DNA from: Cantharellus purpuraceus
Lineage: Eukaryota; Basidiomycota; Agaricomycetes; Cantharellales; Hydnaceae
Reading direction: 5' to 3'
DNA length: 64,000 nt
NCBI GenBank assembly: GCA_025174535.1
Contig: JALBUN010000045.1
Coordinates: 3,286,001 to 3,350,000 of the forward strand
Shown here: positions 1-11,122 of the stretch, piece after piece
Layout of the letters: each line of letters starts with the position of its first letter
How positions within the stretch are numbered: position 1 is the stretch's first letter
Program-made: the position numbers and the translations under genes
The notes under the pieces: generated by a model
Seen by the model: the letters and a program-made list of their open reading frames with translations, nothing else
Databases searched by the model: none
Told to the model about the DNA's origin: nothing

Positions 1-329
1 TTGAGACAATCCCAGAAGTCCTTGGCACTTTTGTAATCCTCAATGTGACACTCTTGGTCTGGAGATATGAGTTCCATTAAGATGCCAGAAGTGGCATTGT
101 CATTGAGCTCCCACACTCAAAGACCTTTCTTCTCTAACACATATTGAGCTTGCTGTGCTGGTGTTGCACTTGTGTCTGGTTGCATAGACAACAGTGGTTT
201 TGGGTCATCCCCAGTAACCACTTGCCATACCTTGGCCTTCTTCAACTTGCCACTGGCACAGAGCACCCATGAGTGGTAGTTTCTGTGAGTAAGTTTTTTG
301 AAAGAGGTGGTGCTTGAGTCATCTGACAT
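1..329 (-). pseudogene. Ty1/copia gag N-terminal fragment, runs off the window edge
   Basis: The minus strand encodes a copia-type Gag N-terminus that starts at an ATG at 329 and contains the motif LTHRNYHSWVLCASGKLK, the usual 'N-Y-x-x-W' start of UBN2/DUF4219 Gag proteins. Just downstream the segment WELNDNATSGILMELIS continues in another frame, so a frameshift lies near position 117. The same coding segment recurs at 10,632-11,122, where it extends further. Gag packages element RNA; this copy is cut by the window edge and broken. What is seen is the motif and the second copy; assignment to copia rather than another Gag type rests on family knowledge. Confidence 0.75.
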
Positions 330-1506
330 TGGTTGTTGTTAAGAGGGTAGATCAAAGTGAGAGTGAATGTGAAGTCTTTGTTAATTGGTACTATTTCCAG
401 CTTACTTTGACAGAAGTGTGTAGAGTTCGATTTTTGTTAGTAGGTGTCAGCAGGACCCATAACCTAAAGAAATGTACCAAACTTGTTGAGGGACTTGAAC
501 AGAAAAAACTTCACATTACATAAGGGTTATCACTGAACATTAGTCGGTATTCTGACTAACACGATGAGCTTGCTATGAAACTTTATTTACTTTGAACAAT
601 TTCTGTTCAACCAAGGCTTGCTGGAGTAGGTCCATCATCTTCACACTCTCACTATAGCAATACTCCCTCATCTCTTTTCACTAGGTTCATACAATGTTAT
701 CTGTCAAGCAGAAATAGTAGGACACTATCAAGCAGCACCATGGACCTACCATGTCTGCCCCCACTAGTGCGACAACAGTCGGGAACCAACATCAACAGCG
801 CCTCCATCGGCTCCTCACAGCAGCCACACTGTGCCTTCCCTCAACATGCCACTCCCCTACACCACACACGCATCTGACCTGTCCCCCCACCCCTTGGCAC
901 CTCCCCCAACAGCTCTCCCCCTAACAACTCCTTCCCAGCCTGCACTGTGCTGCCTCTCATACAAAGCTTGGTGTGGGAACTGTAGAGAAACATTTTTGAT
1001 TGTGTCTGCTCCTGTCTCATCTATTCTTACCTTTGAAGTGTAAAACTCCTAATCTCAGTTGAATCTGAGGCATCAAACATCACAACTTTTTGCTTTGGCC
1101 CAGTCCTCTTGAAATGCTGGTCTTAGCCATGATTCTTGTCAAGCAAATCTGGTAGGACTGGCATGGAAGGGGAGTGAGGAGGCATCTGAGATCCCAGGAG
1201 GAGAAAAGGACATGCTTTTGAGCTCTATCAATGACAGCAACAGGTTCAGTCACCATGCCAGTAAGCATTCTAGGTGCTGTCTTGGATATGACGTCTTTGC
1301 TCACTGGTTTTTGGTTGTCTAGTTCACCGATTGAGGGGGACAGCTTTCTTCAGCTCCTGCTGCTGGAACCAGAGTTTCCATGCTGTTTCCAGGATCAGTG
1401 ACATCTGATATAGTCTATCTCACTACTAGATCCATATCCGTTCTAGTCTCAACATCTCACTCAAGCTGCAGAATGAACAACACCAACCCACAATACCACC
1501 ACCTCC
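330..1506 (-). repeat. Leader region upstream of copia gag, repeated twice more in the window
   Basis: This stretch lies 5' of the minus-strand gag and matches 11,123-12,297 almost base for base, apart from about 90 bp present only in the second copy (near 11,662-11,755). Part of it also occurs inverted at 18,600-19,183. It probably holds the element's LTR and leader, but I could not fix LTR ends. No convincing ORF is present. It ends where an inverted LTR A fragment begins at 1,507. Confidence 0.6.
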
Positions 1507-2010
1507 TGTTTTGGAACCCGCAAAATTATGGTGTTAGGGCAAACTCTAAATCACCACAATTCCGTGAATGAACAGCTGAGAAGAATATCAAATCCTACTG
1601 CAGCACAACTCCAGAAACAATTTAACATTTGTACTTTGGTTACAATCCATTGTAATGGTCAATGCAGACGATACGCAGGAAGGTAATATGTTTCTTAGCA
1701 GTAGGGAATGAATAAGACTTCCAGAGTCTAGAGTTCACGGACGCTTAGGGGTCCAGATATTCCAAAAAGATGGGAATGCACTTAGAGGCTAGAGGAAGTA
1801 GGTGGATGAATCCAACTGTCCAACCAGTGACACTCTGAAGCGGGTAACAGCAATGTGTGAAGTAGTCTAGCAACTGCTTCACATGAGTTCAAGATTCTAA
1901 TGCTCTGCAAAGGCAGTACACACTAGTAACTTAAACAAGAGCACTAATGGCAGGACTATCGACAGACAATCTCACCCTGTAGATTCGTAGTCACGCGAGG
2001 TAGATACTAC
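1507..2010 (-). mobile_element. LTR A fragment, inverted
   Basis: Begins TGTTTTGGAA and is the reverse complement of about 2,945-3,442. It breaks off at 2,010, exactly where a full plus-strand LTR A starts. The 18,600 copy of the surrounding repeat shows the uninterrupted target (accacctccc), so this fragment was inserted into the copia-associated repeat. Confidence 0.8.
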
Positions 2011-3442
2011 TGTATGGGAATCACCTTTTCCCTATCAAATTCCATTTATGCAGCACCAATGTGCTATTCTTTGCTTTTCCATTCCTAAATATCAGCATAT
2101 ATTTGATGCTTGTACCTGGAATGGACTTATTCAAATATTCTCTATTTTTCCATATTTTTCTGGGAATATTCCATGCAGAACTCGGCCCAGAATCATTTAT
2201 TTCTGCTGTGCTACAGTTGTGGACCCATAGGCGCCCACAAACCTTCGCGCAGCCGGCTCTCCCCTTTTGGACCAGGCATTTGGCCTCAATTCAAGCTCAG
2301 ATGTCTCTGATCAATAAATATTCTGTAACTTAACAACCACAGCCTCTCAGGGCACTATTTTCCGTGGAGATCATCACATGACATGTGGCTATCCATGGCT
2401 GTCCAAACCAGTGCAGAAAACAGGGTGGACACCCTTCTTTTTGCCTGATCAGTGCCTAGTTCAGGGATCAGATCAGCTGATGGGTGATCAAATCAGGTGA
2501 TTGCCTTGGAATATTCTACCCCTTTCCATAACATTCTAGCTGTTTCCTTCTATTATTAGATAGAACTTTCCAGAACCATTATTCAGCTCCTGATCAGTGT
2601 TAGTGCTGTGATCAGATCCTGTGATTGGCTTGGAATATTCTACCCCTTTCTTCCACCTTCCACAACCTTCCAGTAGCTTCCATCTATTAATAGGTAGAAT
2701 ATTCCAGAAGCATTAGTCAGCCCCTGTAAATACAATATATAAGGAGGCCATTCTGCCTCTGAAAGAAGAACATATCATCATATTCTACCCATCTTCTGCA
2801 CACCAGTGTGACTAGAGTGACATACAGTGTCATCCTCTATCTCAGTAACTGTTGATTACCAGTTCAAGGATCTTTTACAGTTGTGTAACTGTACTTGATT
2901 GCACTCAAAGTAGTGATATTCCTGCTTTGGGCGTGAGTGTAGTATCTGCCTCACGTGACTACGAATCTACAGGGTGAGATTGTCTGTCGATAGTCCTGCC
3001 ATTAGTGCTCTTGTTTAAGTAACTAGTGTGTACTGCCTTTGCAGAGCATTAGAAGCTTGAACTTGTGTGAAGCAGTTGCTAGACTACTTCACACATTGCT
3101 GTTACCCGCTTCTGAGTGCCACTGGTTGGACGGTTGGATTCATTCACCTACTTCCTTTAGCCTCTAAGTGCATTCCCCTCTTTTTGGAATATCTGGACCC
3201 CTAAGCGTCCGTGAACTCTAGACTCTGGAAGTCTTATTCATTTCTTGCTGCTAAGAAACGTATTACCTTTCTGCGTATAGTCTGCATTGACCAATACAAA
3301 GGATTGTAACCAAAGTACAAACGTTAAATCGTTTCTGGAGTTGTGCTGCAGCAGGGTTTGATATTCTTCTCAGCTGTTCATTCACGGAATTGTGGTGATT
3401 TAGAGTTTGCCCTAACACCATAATTTTGCGGGTTCCAAAACA
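2011..3442 (+). mobile_element. Full-length solo LTR, family A
   Basis: A 1,432-bp LTR with ends TGTATGGGAA and TTCCAAAACA. Orientation is set by a TATA box at 2,736-2,743. The LTR abuts the inverted fragment on its left and gypsy G2 pol on its right, so it was inserted into G2 pol. No matching 5-bp target duplication is visible, because the left flank has been replaced by the inverted copy. Other members lie at 7,931-8,561, 8,851-9,659, 37,011-38,409 and 52,698-54,151. Confidence 0.85.
2736..2743 (+). promoter_or_regulatory. TATA box of LTR A
   Basis: TATATAAG inside the LTR, followed by a pyrimidine-rich start region. It is conserved in the 37,011 copy and, as the reverse complement, in the minus-strand copies. 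It defines the sense strand and the U3/R boundary region of this LTR family. Confidence 0.6.
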
Positions 3443-5212
3443 GAATGTGCATGACCTACAAATCTTCCTCGGAATGGTGGTATACTTTTCTTCATATATA
3501 CCATTCTATGCATGGATTGTAGCCCCTTTGTTTGAATTGCTCAAAAAGAATTCAACTTGGGAATGGGGCATTATTCAACAGGAAGCCTTTGATTTGGCTA
3601 AGAATGCCCTAGTCAGCGCACCAGTTAGGGCATATGCCATTCCTGGTCTTGGATACAGAGTCTACTCTGATGCATGTGATGTTGGAATTGCCGCTATACT
3701 TCAGCAGATCCAACCTCTCAAAATCAGAGATCTCAAGGGTACCAAAGGGTATGAGAAACTCAAATCAGCATATGACAAAGGATTACCTGTACCCCAAATG
3801 GTGATTCCCGTGTCAAAGGAGGAAACTCTCCCTAAGCCAGGTACTTGGGATAAAGACTTTGAAAACACTACGGTTTCAGTAGAACGAGTCATTGCTTACT
3901 GGTCTCGTACCTTGAAACCAGCTGAAAGAAATTACTCTCCTACGGAAAGAGAGGCGCTTGCGTTACGAGATGGTCTTATCAAATTTCAACCCTACATTGA
4001 AGGGGAGAAAGTAGTAGCAATTACAGACCATGCAGCCCTTATCTGGAGTCGGACCTACCAAAATGTTAATAGGCGGTTATTAACTTGGGGAACTGTATTT
4101 GCTGCATACCCTGAATTAAAGATCGTACACAGAGCAGGACGGGTTCACTCCAATGTAGATCTTATCTCTAGACTCAGGAGAAATGTTCCATACCAAGATG
4201 GGCCTTCTTCTGATGACACCATTCCTACTATCCTGGATTCAGAACAGGATCCACTTGCGGATTTTTATTCTGATATCTCTCCCCAATTCGAAGCCAGGAC
4301 TTTAATGTTAATGGCTGCGTATGAAGAAGAGAACCAGAGAATTCCGCAGAAAGTGTATTCTTCTTCCATCCAAGCTAATACCAGCCTTGAAGAAGACTTC
4401 ACCATTCCATATGTAACAGCCAAAAGCTATAATCTAGTCTCTAGCCTTGCTCAGGAGGAGATTCAGAAAATAGTTGATGCGTATGCCAAAGATCCTTACT
4501 TCAAAAGGGTCAGATCTGAATTACGACAGGAGTCTAATTGGATCAGCCCAAAGCATCCTCTCTTTTTTGAAAATGAGGACGGATTGCTTTACTTTGAAGA
4601 TTGGAATGGAAATTACCGGCTGTGTGTACCCAAGGATGAGCAAGCTAAACTTCTAAGTGAAATTCATGATGAAATCACTGAAGGAGCTCATGCGGGTTAT
4701 CACAAGACGTACAACAAGCTGTCTTCTACTTTCTATTGGCCTAGAATGAGTAGAGATGTCAAAAAGTTTGTCGTGAGCTGTGACATTTGCCAGAAAGCCA
4801 AACCTAGGCGACACGCACCCATTGGATTATTACAGCCCATTCCTATTCCAGAAAATCCATTTGAAGTCGTAACCATGGATTTCATCACGGAATTGCCCGA
4901 GAGCAATGGGTATGATTCCATCCTGGTAATAGTGGATAAACTCACAAAATATGGAATCTTTATCCCTACTCAAGGTACCATTAATGAGGAGGGTACAGCT
5001 CGGTTATTTTTTGAACATGTACTGTCCAAATATGGAATCCCTAAGCAAATCATATCCGATAGGGATTCTAGATGGACTAGCACTTTTTGGAAAGAGTTAT
5101 GCAAACAGCTAAACATGAAAAGAGCCTTAACTACTGCCTATCATCCTCAAGCTGATGGGCAGACAGAGATTTTGAATCAGACGCTGGAAACCGCGCTGCG
5201 CTCTTACGTAAG
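3443..5212 (+). pseudogene. Ty3/gypsy (G2) pol fragment: end of RT, RNase H, integrase
   Basis: One open frame of about 590 residues begins inside LTR A (LTR-derived codons run into NVHDLQIFLG, the connector after the RT palm). RNase H shows YSDACD (about residue 82), TEREALAL (about 175) and ITDHAAL (about 200), with an insert of about 60 residues between the first two. Integrase follows with an HHCC zinc region (HAGYHKTY...CDICQ) and the catalytic DDE in MDFITELP, SDRDSRWTS and ADGQTE. The frame then runs into inverted LTR B sequence near 5,212 and stops at 5,234. The RT domain, Gag, the integrase C-terminus and both of its own LTRs are missing. The sequence differs from G1 and is unusually intact for this region, suggesting a younger element. 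Confidence 0.9.
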
Positions 5213-6303
5213 CCCCGCGCGACTTAGAGTGTAGAGCGTAGACTTAGAGTGTGGACTTTGACTTTAGAGCATTGGCTGAAAACTTATTGATTGATCCCAA
5301 AGACAAAAACTAGCGCCCTTTTATATACAAATCCCCAGGGCACAATGACACAATATGAGGAGCAAATGATGTGATACGATGCAAGAAATGCTGATCAATC
5401 CAGCTGATGAAGCGTGTGAAGTTGAACTACTAATGGGGAAATCATGGAGAAATGAAGTGACAGATAGGGGTAATCTTTGTAAGAATAGGAGATGATGAGT
5501 AATAAAGGAACCAAAAATAGAACAAGGATGAGTAAGTCATGTATGAATGAATTAAAAGATGAAACAGGGGTGAGTCATATAGGGGGGCGGTGGAAACATC
5601 CACCAATACCATCTTCCCTATGGCTCCGAAGGTAAATTGACCCTGAGTCACATGAGGACTTCAGTCAGCCTCCACAACAAATACTCCTTATTGTCTTAGT
5701 GATACATCTCCATATGGTATCCCGTTCCAAGAGTATTTGGTCCCTTTGCCTGACACGATGTAACCTGAGTCAGATTGAAGTGGGAGGATAGGTTGGCGAT
5801 GGCGACTGAAATTCTACCTCACGTTCGACTCGTCTATCTGTGTTATGATATAGAGGTGAAATGCCGAGGAATGTATATGGTTCAACAGAATTGTGAAAGA
5901 ATATGGGATCACCAATGGCATAAGAGAGACATGGTGGGGATCTTGGACGTTGAAAGAGTTTTGGAAGTATTTTGACACGTGGAGGTGGCTTAACATGCCC
6001 GTGGAGCTTGGCATATTTTTGATAGTCCTCTGTGTCCAGAGACTAGTGTGATGTATTATTAGAAGAGATGTTGGAGAGGGGAATAGAATTGGAAGCCATG
6101 TGAATGATGAAAGGATTGGTGTGAATTGAAGGCTGATAATGATTGACGGCGATGAAACATGAGTGACGATCGATGACTAGAATAAGAGACTGAGGTAGAG
6201 AGGGAGCTGCGGCACTATTTCAAAGTTTGATATGAAAAGGCACTGGCGGAGTTGGACTGTCAGAGTGGTTTGATATACGTCCTCGATGTGTCCTGGCCCA
6301 TCA
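5213..6303 (-). mobile_element. LTR B fragment (minus strand), 3' end missing
   Basis: Minus-strand LTR of the family seen complete at 39,180-40,578 and partially at 46,652-47,190. Its 5' end (TGATGGGCCAGG) is at 6,303 and a TATA box (TATATAAAAGG) lies at 5,318-5,328. About the last 300 bp are missing at the junction with G2. It interrupts the integrase C-terminus of the minus-strand G1 fragment, whose chromodomain is absent. Confidence 0.75.
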
Positions 6304-7930
6304 GCGCATGCTTTCTTGTGGGTGGAGGGTGAAAGAGTTAGAGCCTGCTTGAGCAATGATTTTGAAAGGACCAAGGTATTTTTCCAATAGTTTCTTGGAA
6401 GGTCTCGTGGTACAGATATTGTCAAATTTGATGAAAACCTTGTCTCCAACCTTGAAGTCCAGGGCTGGGGACCAGCGACAGCCAGTGGAGGTGGAGTATT
6501 GGAGTTGGGCATCAGAGATGGTCTTTCAGAGATGCTAATAGAGTTCATGGAGGTCCACAGCAAAGTTTCAAGCTCATGAGGAAGCAAGGTCTTGTTTGGG
6601 ATATATGGAGATGTTTGGGTGGTAACCCTTGTTGGCAAAGAATGGCGATAAGCCAGTAGTGGCATTCGGAGCATTATTATATGTGAATTCTGTGAGTGGA
6701 AGTAAGTCGGACCAGTTGTCCTGTTGGTAGTTGCAATAGACTCAGAGGTACTGTTCCAGAGTCTGGTTCATTTGTTCAGTTTGTCCATTGGCTTCTGGAT
6801 GGTATCCAGAGGTGAAATGGAGTTTGATGTCCAAAGCCTTTCCAAGGGTTTGGAAAAAAGAGGACATGAACTCTGTACCACAGTCGGAGGTAATGTGTGA
6901 TGGAACTCCATGCTTGGAAAAGACATGGAGCATGAATAGTTTTGCAAGCATAGGAACTGTGATGGTGTCGACTGTAGGAATAAAAGTGGACTGCTTGGTG
7001 AGGTGATCCACAATAACCAAGATGGTGTCATAACTGGAGGATGCTGGGAGCTTCTCAATGAAGTCCATGGATATGGAGTTCCACAGACTCTCTGGAATGG
7101 GGAGTTGCTTGAGTAGTCCATAAGGACAATGTTTCTGTGACTTTGAGTGCATACAAGTGGTACAAGACTTGATGTAGGACTTAACAGAACCACAGAGTTC
7201 AGGCCAGACATAGTCCTGCCTGACTAGATCTATTGTTCAGTGCTGTCCAAAATGACCAGAGATCGGATGGTCATGTTTGTTCTGGAGTACATGGAGTTGG
7301 AGATTGTTTACATCAGGGACGTAGATGCAGTTGTTGAGACAGAGTAAGCCTTCCAGGTCAATGGACCAGCGATTGATCAGTTTAATGAGATGTCTGGAGA
7401 TGGCTGGATCTGATTGGAGCACGGATTGAATATTGGAGTGGAGTGTATTAACATCCATAGTGATGGCTGCTTGGAGGACTGGAGAATAGAACATTGTTGC
7501 TCAGAGAGAAGAGGTTAACTGTTTGTTAGTGAACACAGGCCTAAGATTATGCAGATTTACTGCTGCATAATCATTTCCTCCCTCGTTAGGATAGACATCC
7601 CATCATCTAGTTAAAGAGCCTGGTTTTGTACCAAGTTTGCTGGGATAGAAATGGATTACCAGATTAAACTGGGACAGGAATTCGGACCAGCAGGCTTGCC
7701 GCCAAGTAAGGAGTTTGGTAGTTGAAAAGTATTCAAGGTTCTTGTGGTCTGTAATTGTTATTTAAATGATGTGAATAATTGCCTTGCTGGGGTGTAGTGA
7801 CAAGCAGAAGTTGAGTAGAAAATGGAGCAGTGGTGGGAACACGATGTATGCACAGTCGTGTGAGAGAAAAGCTTGAATAGTATCTTTTTGTGAAGTTTGG
7901 AGTGATTTGGATAAGTCCTCATCTGGATAC
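6304..7930 (-). pseudogene. Ty3/gypsy (G1) RNase H to integrase fragment
   Basis: Reading leftwards on the minus strand there are RNase H remains, the spacer ending in PVFTNKQL, the integrase zinc region and the integrase core (SMDFIEKLP, TSDCGTEFMSSFF, HPEANGQTE), then the GPF-like C-terminal module ending near FTLHPPTRKHA. It is full of frameshifts and stops. It corresponds to the plus-strand copy at 55,547-56,880 and is the same family, inverted. The right end joins a truncated LTR A variant. Confidence 0.85.
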
Positions 7931-8561
7931 AAGATTAATAGATGGAAACTACTGGAAGCTAGTGGAATATGTGAGAAGGGGGTGGAAGTTTCCTAGCCAA
8001 TGAGCTGCTTGGATTTGCTCTGACTCATGGCATGAGTCATTGATGGAGTCATAGTGTGACTCAGAGCAGGAGTCATTGCATGAGTCACCATTACCCAAAT
8101 AACTCGGTCAATACTTCGTTTCCCAGGCTGATCAGCACAGCTATGGGTAGGCACAGCTTCTATTGAACTCTCCACCGAAAATGGAGTCAGGAGGTGCAGT
8201 AGTTGTGAAGATATTGGGGATTTACTGGCAGTGGTGACCAGATTGAGTCGGAGACTGAAATGAGTCATGTGATTGAGTCAGTTGTCCAGGTGACTCCGGC
8301 TGACTTTGAAGCTTGTGACATCTGCGAAGGTTTGTGGGTCCATGTGGGTCCCAAAACTTTGCCCAGCAGAACAACAAGGTGGTGGACTCATTTCTACATG
8401 GAAAATTCCTGAAAAAAATATGAAAAAATAGAGAATATTTGAATGGCCCTGAATCAAGAGAAAGCAGCACATATATGCTGATATTTTGAGGCCATGAAGT
8501 GAAATTGTACAGTTTTGGGACTTTAAACAAGATCTTTTAAGGGAAAACCAGTTCCCATACA
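7931..8561 (-). mobile_element. LTR A variant fragment carrying TGAGTCA sites
   Basis: Ends ...TTCCCATACA at 8,561 (reverse complement of the A start). It matches 53,455-54,151 better than the A copy at 2,011, so it belongs to the variant with TGAGTCA/TGACTCA motifs; six perfect sites lie between about 8,015 and 8,285. It is truncated on the left at gypsy G1 sequence, and its right end is inserted into a terminal-repeat fragment of the 7.9-kb element family. Confidence 0.7.
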
Positions 8562-8850
8562 ACTATCTTTAATCCCCACCTGGTATTTGTATATCTAAAT
8601 ACCCTATATAATACCAATTATATTAATACAGACATTCCTATTATATCCATGTAAATAATTATGTTCATCTCAACTGAATGTCTTATCTTTTAAAGTTTAT
8701 TAAAATATAGAATATATGTTTATATTTATGAAAATTTCACACATCCGAAATCTTTTAAGATATTCAAATTGTAACTCCCTGGCTTGATGTATCATTGAAA
8801 TTCTGATATACATCAGAATATTGTATACTGACATGATTCCGAACAAGCAT
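8562..8850 (-). repeat. Partial terminal repeat of the DDE_4 element family
   Basis: Reverse complement of about half of the 566-bp repeat at 44,223-44,788, ending in the terminal motif ATTCCGAACAAGC. Its other half is cut off by the LTR A variant at 8,561. It sits in LTR A sequence, which continues at 8,851. It is AT-rich with no ORF. Confidence 0.75.
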
Positions 8851-9659
8851 TGTATGTCACTCTAGTCACACTGGTGTGCAGAAGATGGGTAGGATATGTT
8901 GAATATTTCAGAGGCAGAATGACCTCCTTATATATTGTATTTACAGGGGCTGACTAATGCTTCTGGAATATTCTACCTATCAATAGATGGAAACTACTGG
9001 AAGGTTGTGGAAGGTGGAAGAAAGGGGTAGAATATTCCAAGCCAATCACAGGTTCTGATCACTGCATTAACACTGATCAGGAGCTGAATAATGGTTCTGG
9101 AAAGTTCTATCTAATAATAGAAGGAAACAGCTAGAATGTTATGGAAAGGGGTAGAATATTCCAAGGCAATCACCTGATCTGATCACCCATCAGCTGATCT
9201 GATCCCTGAACTAGGCACTGATCAGGCAAAAAGAAGGGTATCCACCCTGTTTTCTGCACTGGTTTGCACAGCCATGGATAGCCACATCTCAGGTGATGAT
9301 CTGCATGGAAAATAGTGCCCTGAGAGGCTATGGTTGTCAAGTTAGAGAATATTTATTGATCAGAGACATCTGAGCTTGAATTCAGGCCAAGTGCCTGGTC
9401 CCAAGGCAGAGAGCCGGCTGTGGGAAGGTTTGTGGGTGCCTATGGGTCCACAACTGTAGCACAGCAGAAATAAATCATTCTGGGCCAAGTTCTGCATGGA
9501 ATATTCCCAAGAAAATATGGAAAAATAGAGAATATTTGAATAAGTCCATTCCAGGTACAAGCACCTTGTATATGCTGATATTTAGAAATGGAAAAGCAAA
9601 GAATAGCACATTGGTGCTGCATAAATAGGATTTGATAGGGAAAAGGAGGTTCCCATACA
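8851..9659 (-). mobile_element. LTR A fragment, minus strand
   Basis: Matches the first part of LTR A from its TATA region to the TGTATGGGAA end (here CCCATACA at 9,659). It is interrupted on the left by the terminal-repeat fragment. It contains the U3 stretch rich in TGATCAG rather than TGAGTCA, so it is the main A type. It is inserted next to the copia gag zinc-knuckle region. Confidence 0.75.
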
Positions 9660-9689
9660 ATCTGATTCACTCAACTCCAAGGAGGAGCT

Positions 9690-11122
9690 TTAATATGTCT
9701 TGGTAGCATTTGCCTGTTCCTTTTCCTGAGCTAGCCATTTTTCTTTTTCTCTCTCCATAGCAGCTATTTTCTTGTGGCATACCTCCTTAACATGTCTGCC
9801 ACCTTGACAGAAATCACAAGTCTTTTTCTTCTTCTTTGACTGTGGTTTATTTGTTGACTTCACTTGGCTTTTGTTTTTGGTGTATAAGGCTGCATTGGAT
9901 GTAGAGTGGCTTGGACCACTGATTTGAGTCACTTCTTGGAGGAGTCATGATGTAACATCAGCAGTGGAGAGTTTCTTGGTATTGGAAGCTGATTGTAGTA
10001 GTGTGATGGTGTCCCAAAGTGAGGGACTTGGAAGTGACATTAATATCAGCTGTGCCATAGATGCTTGTTTGGAATGATGCTGTTATACAATATTCTGATG
10101 TATACAAGATGTACATCAGAATATATGAGATATACATCAGAATTTTAATAATGATCATAAAAATAGGGAGTTACAATCTGGATATCTGTAAAGATTTTGG
10201 ATATCCAAGTTTTTTTTGGATATCTTAAATTTTTTATAAATATAAATATATATTTCATATTTAATAAACTTTAAAAGATAAGATGTTTGTTATGGATGAA
10301 CATAATTATTTATATGAATATAACAGTAATATATATATTAATATTATTGATATAATATAGAATATTTAGATATATAAGTGCCAGGTGAGGATTCAAGGTA
10401 CATTAGATTATTTGACCAGTATAGTATAAGAAAGAATGAGTGAAAGAAATTAAGTGTAGCAGGAGTAGAACATTCTCTTGAAGCAATTGCCACTGGTAAA
10501 TGAAAGGAAAACAATTATTTTTGAGAATCATGTCAAAATATCAAAATATATTTTAATATAAGTATATTATATAAAATTTGAGGAAATGGGCTGTATATAC
10601 ATATTTGATGTATTTCTGAACAAGTGTCATAAACCCATTGTCAAGTGTCTGCTTTGAGGCCACAAGTTTTTTGTTCTCACCTAGGAGAAAATCAATGTGT
10701 GATTGCATGGATTCACCTTCTATGAATTCTCACTTTATCATTCCAACTTCCATGTAGAATGCAGCGATACTAGTGTGCGCCGTTTGGTGAACTGCATTGA
10801 GACAATCCCAGAAGTCCTTGGCACTTTTGTAATCCTCAATGTGACACTCTTGGTCTGGAGATATGAGTTCCATTAGGATGCCAGAAGTGGCATTGTCATT
10901 GAGCTCCCACACTCAAAGATGTTTCTCTAACACATATTGAGCTTGCTGTGCTAGTGTTGCACTTGTGTCTGGTTGCATAGACAACAGTGGTTTTGGGTCA
11001 TCCCCAGTAACCACTTGCCATACCTTGGCCTTCTTCAACTTGCCACTGGCACAGAGCACCCATGAGTGGTAGTTTCTGTGAGTGAGTTTTTTGAAAGAGG
11101 TGGTGCTTGAGTCATCTGGCAT
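9690..11122 (-). pseudogene. Ty1/copia gag with zinc knuckle, split by an insertion
   Basis: Starts at ATG 11,122 with LTHRNYHSWVLCASGK, followed by the WELNDNATSGILMELI segment and TSIAAFYMEVGMIK. The frame is interrupted at 10,060-10,628 by a solo terminal repeat. It resumes with MAQLILMSLPSPSLWDT and ends near 9,690 in a basic stretch with a retroviral-type zinc knuckle (CDFCQGGRHVKEVC, CX2CX4HX4C). Removing the insertion and one ATA restores the frame exactly (...DNGF/MAQLILM...). Additional stops and a frameshift make it non-functional. The downstream pol is absent, replaced by LTR A. Confidence 0.85.
10060..10628 (+). repeat. Solo terminal repeat of the DDE_4 element, with ATA target duplication
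   Basis: A 569-bp AT-rich sequence starting GATGCTTGTTTGGAA and ending TTCTGAACAAGTGTC, a 15-bp imperfect inverted terminal motif. It is flanked by ATA at 10,057-10,059 and 10,629-10,631. It is homologous over its length to 44,223-44,788 and 51,550-52,115. No ORF. It behaves either as a MITE-like element or as a solo terminal repeat left by recombination. Confidence 0.85.
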
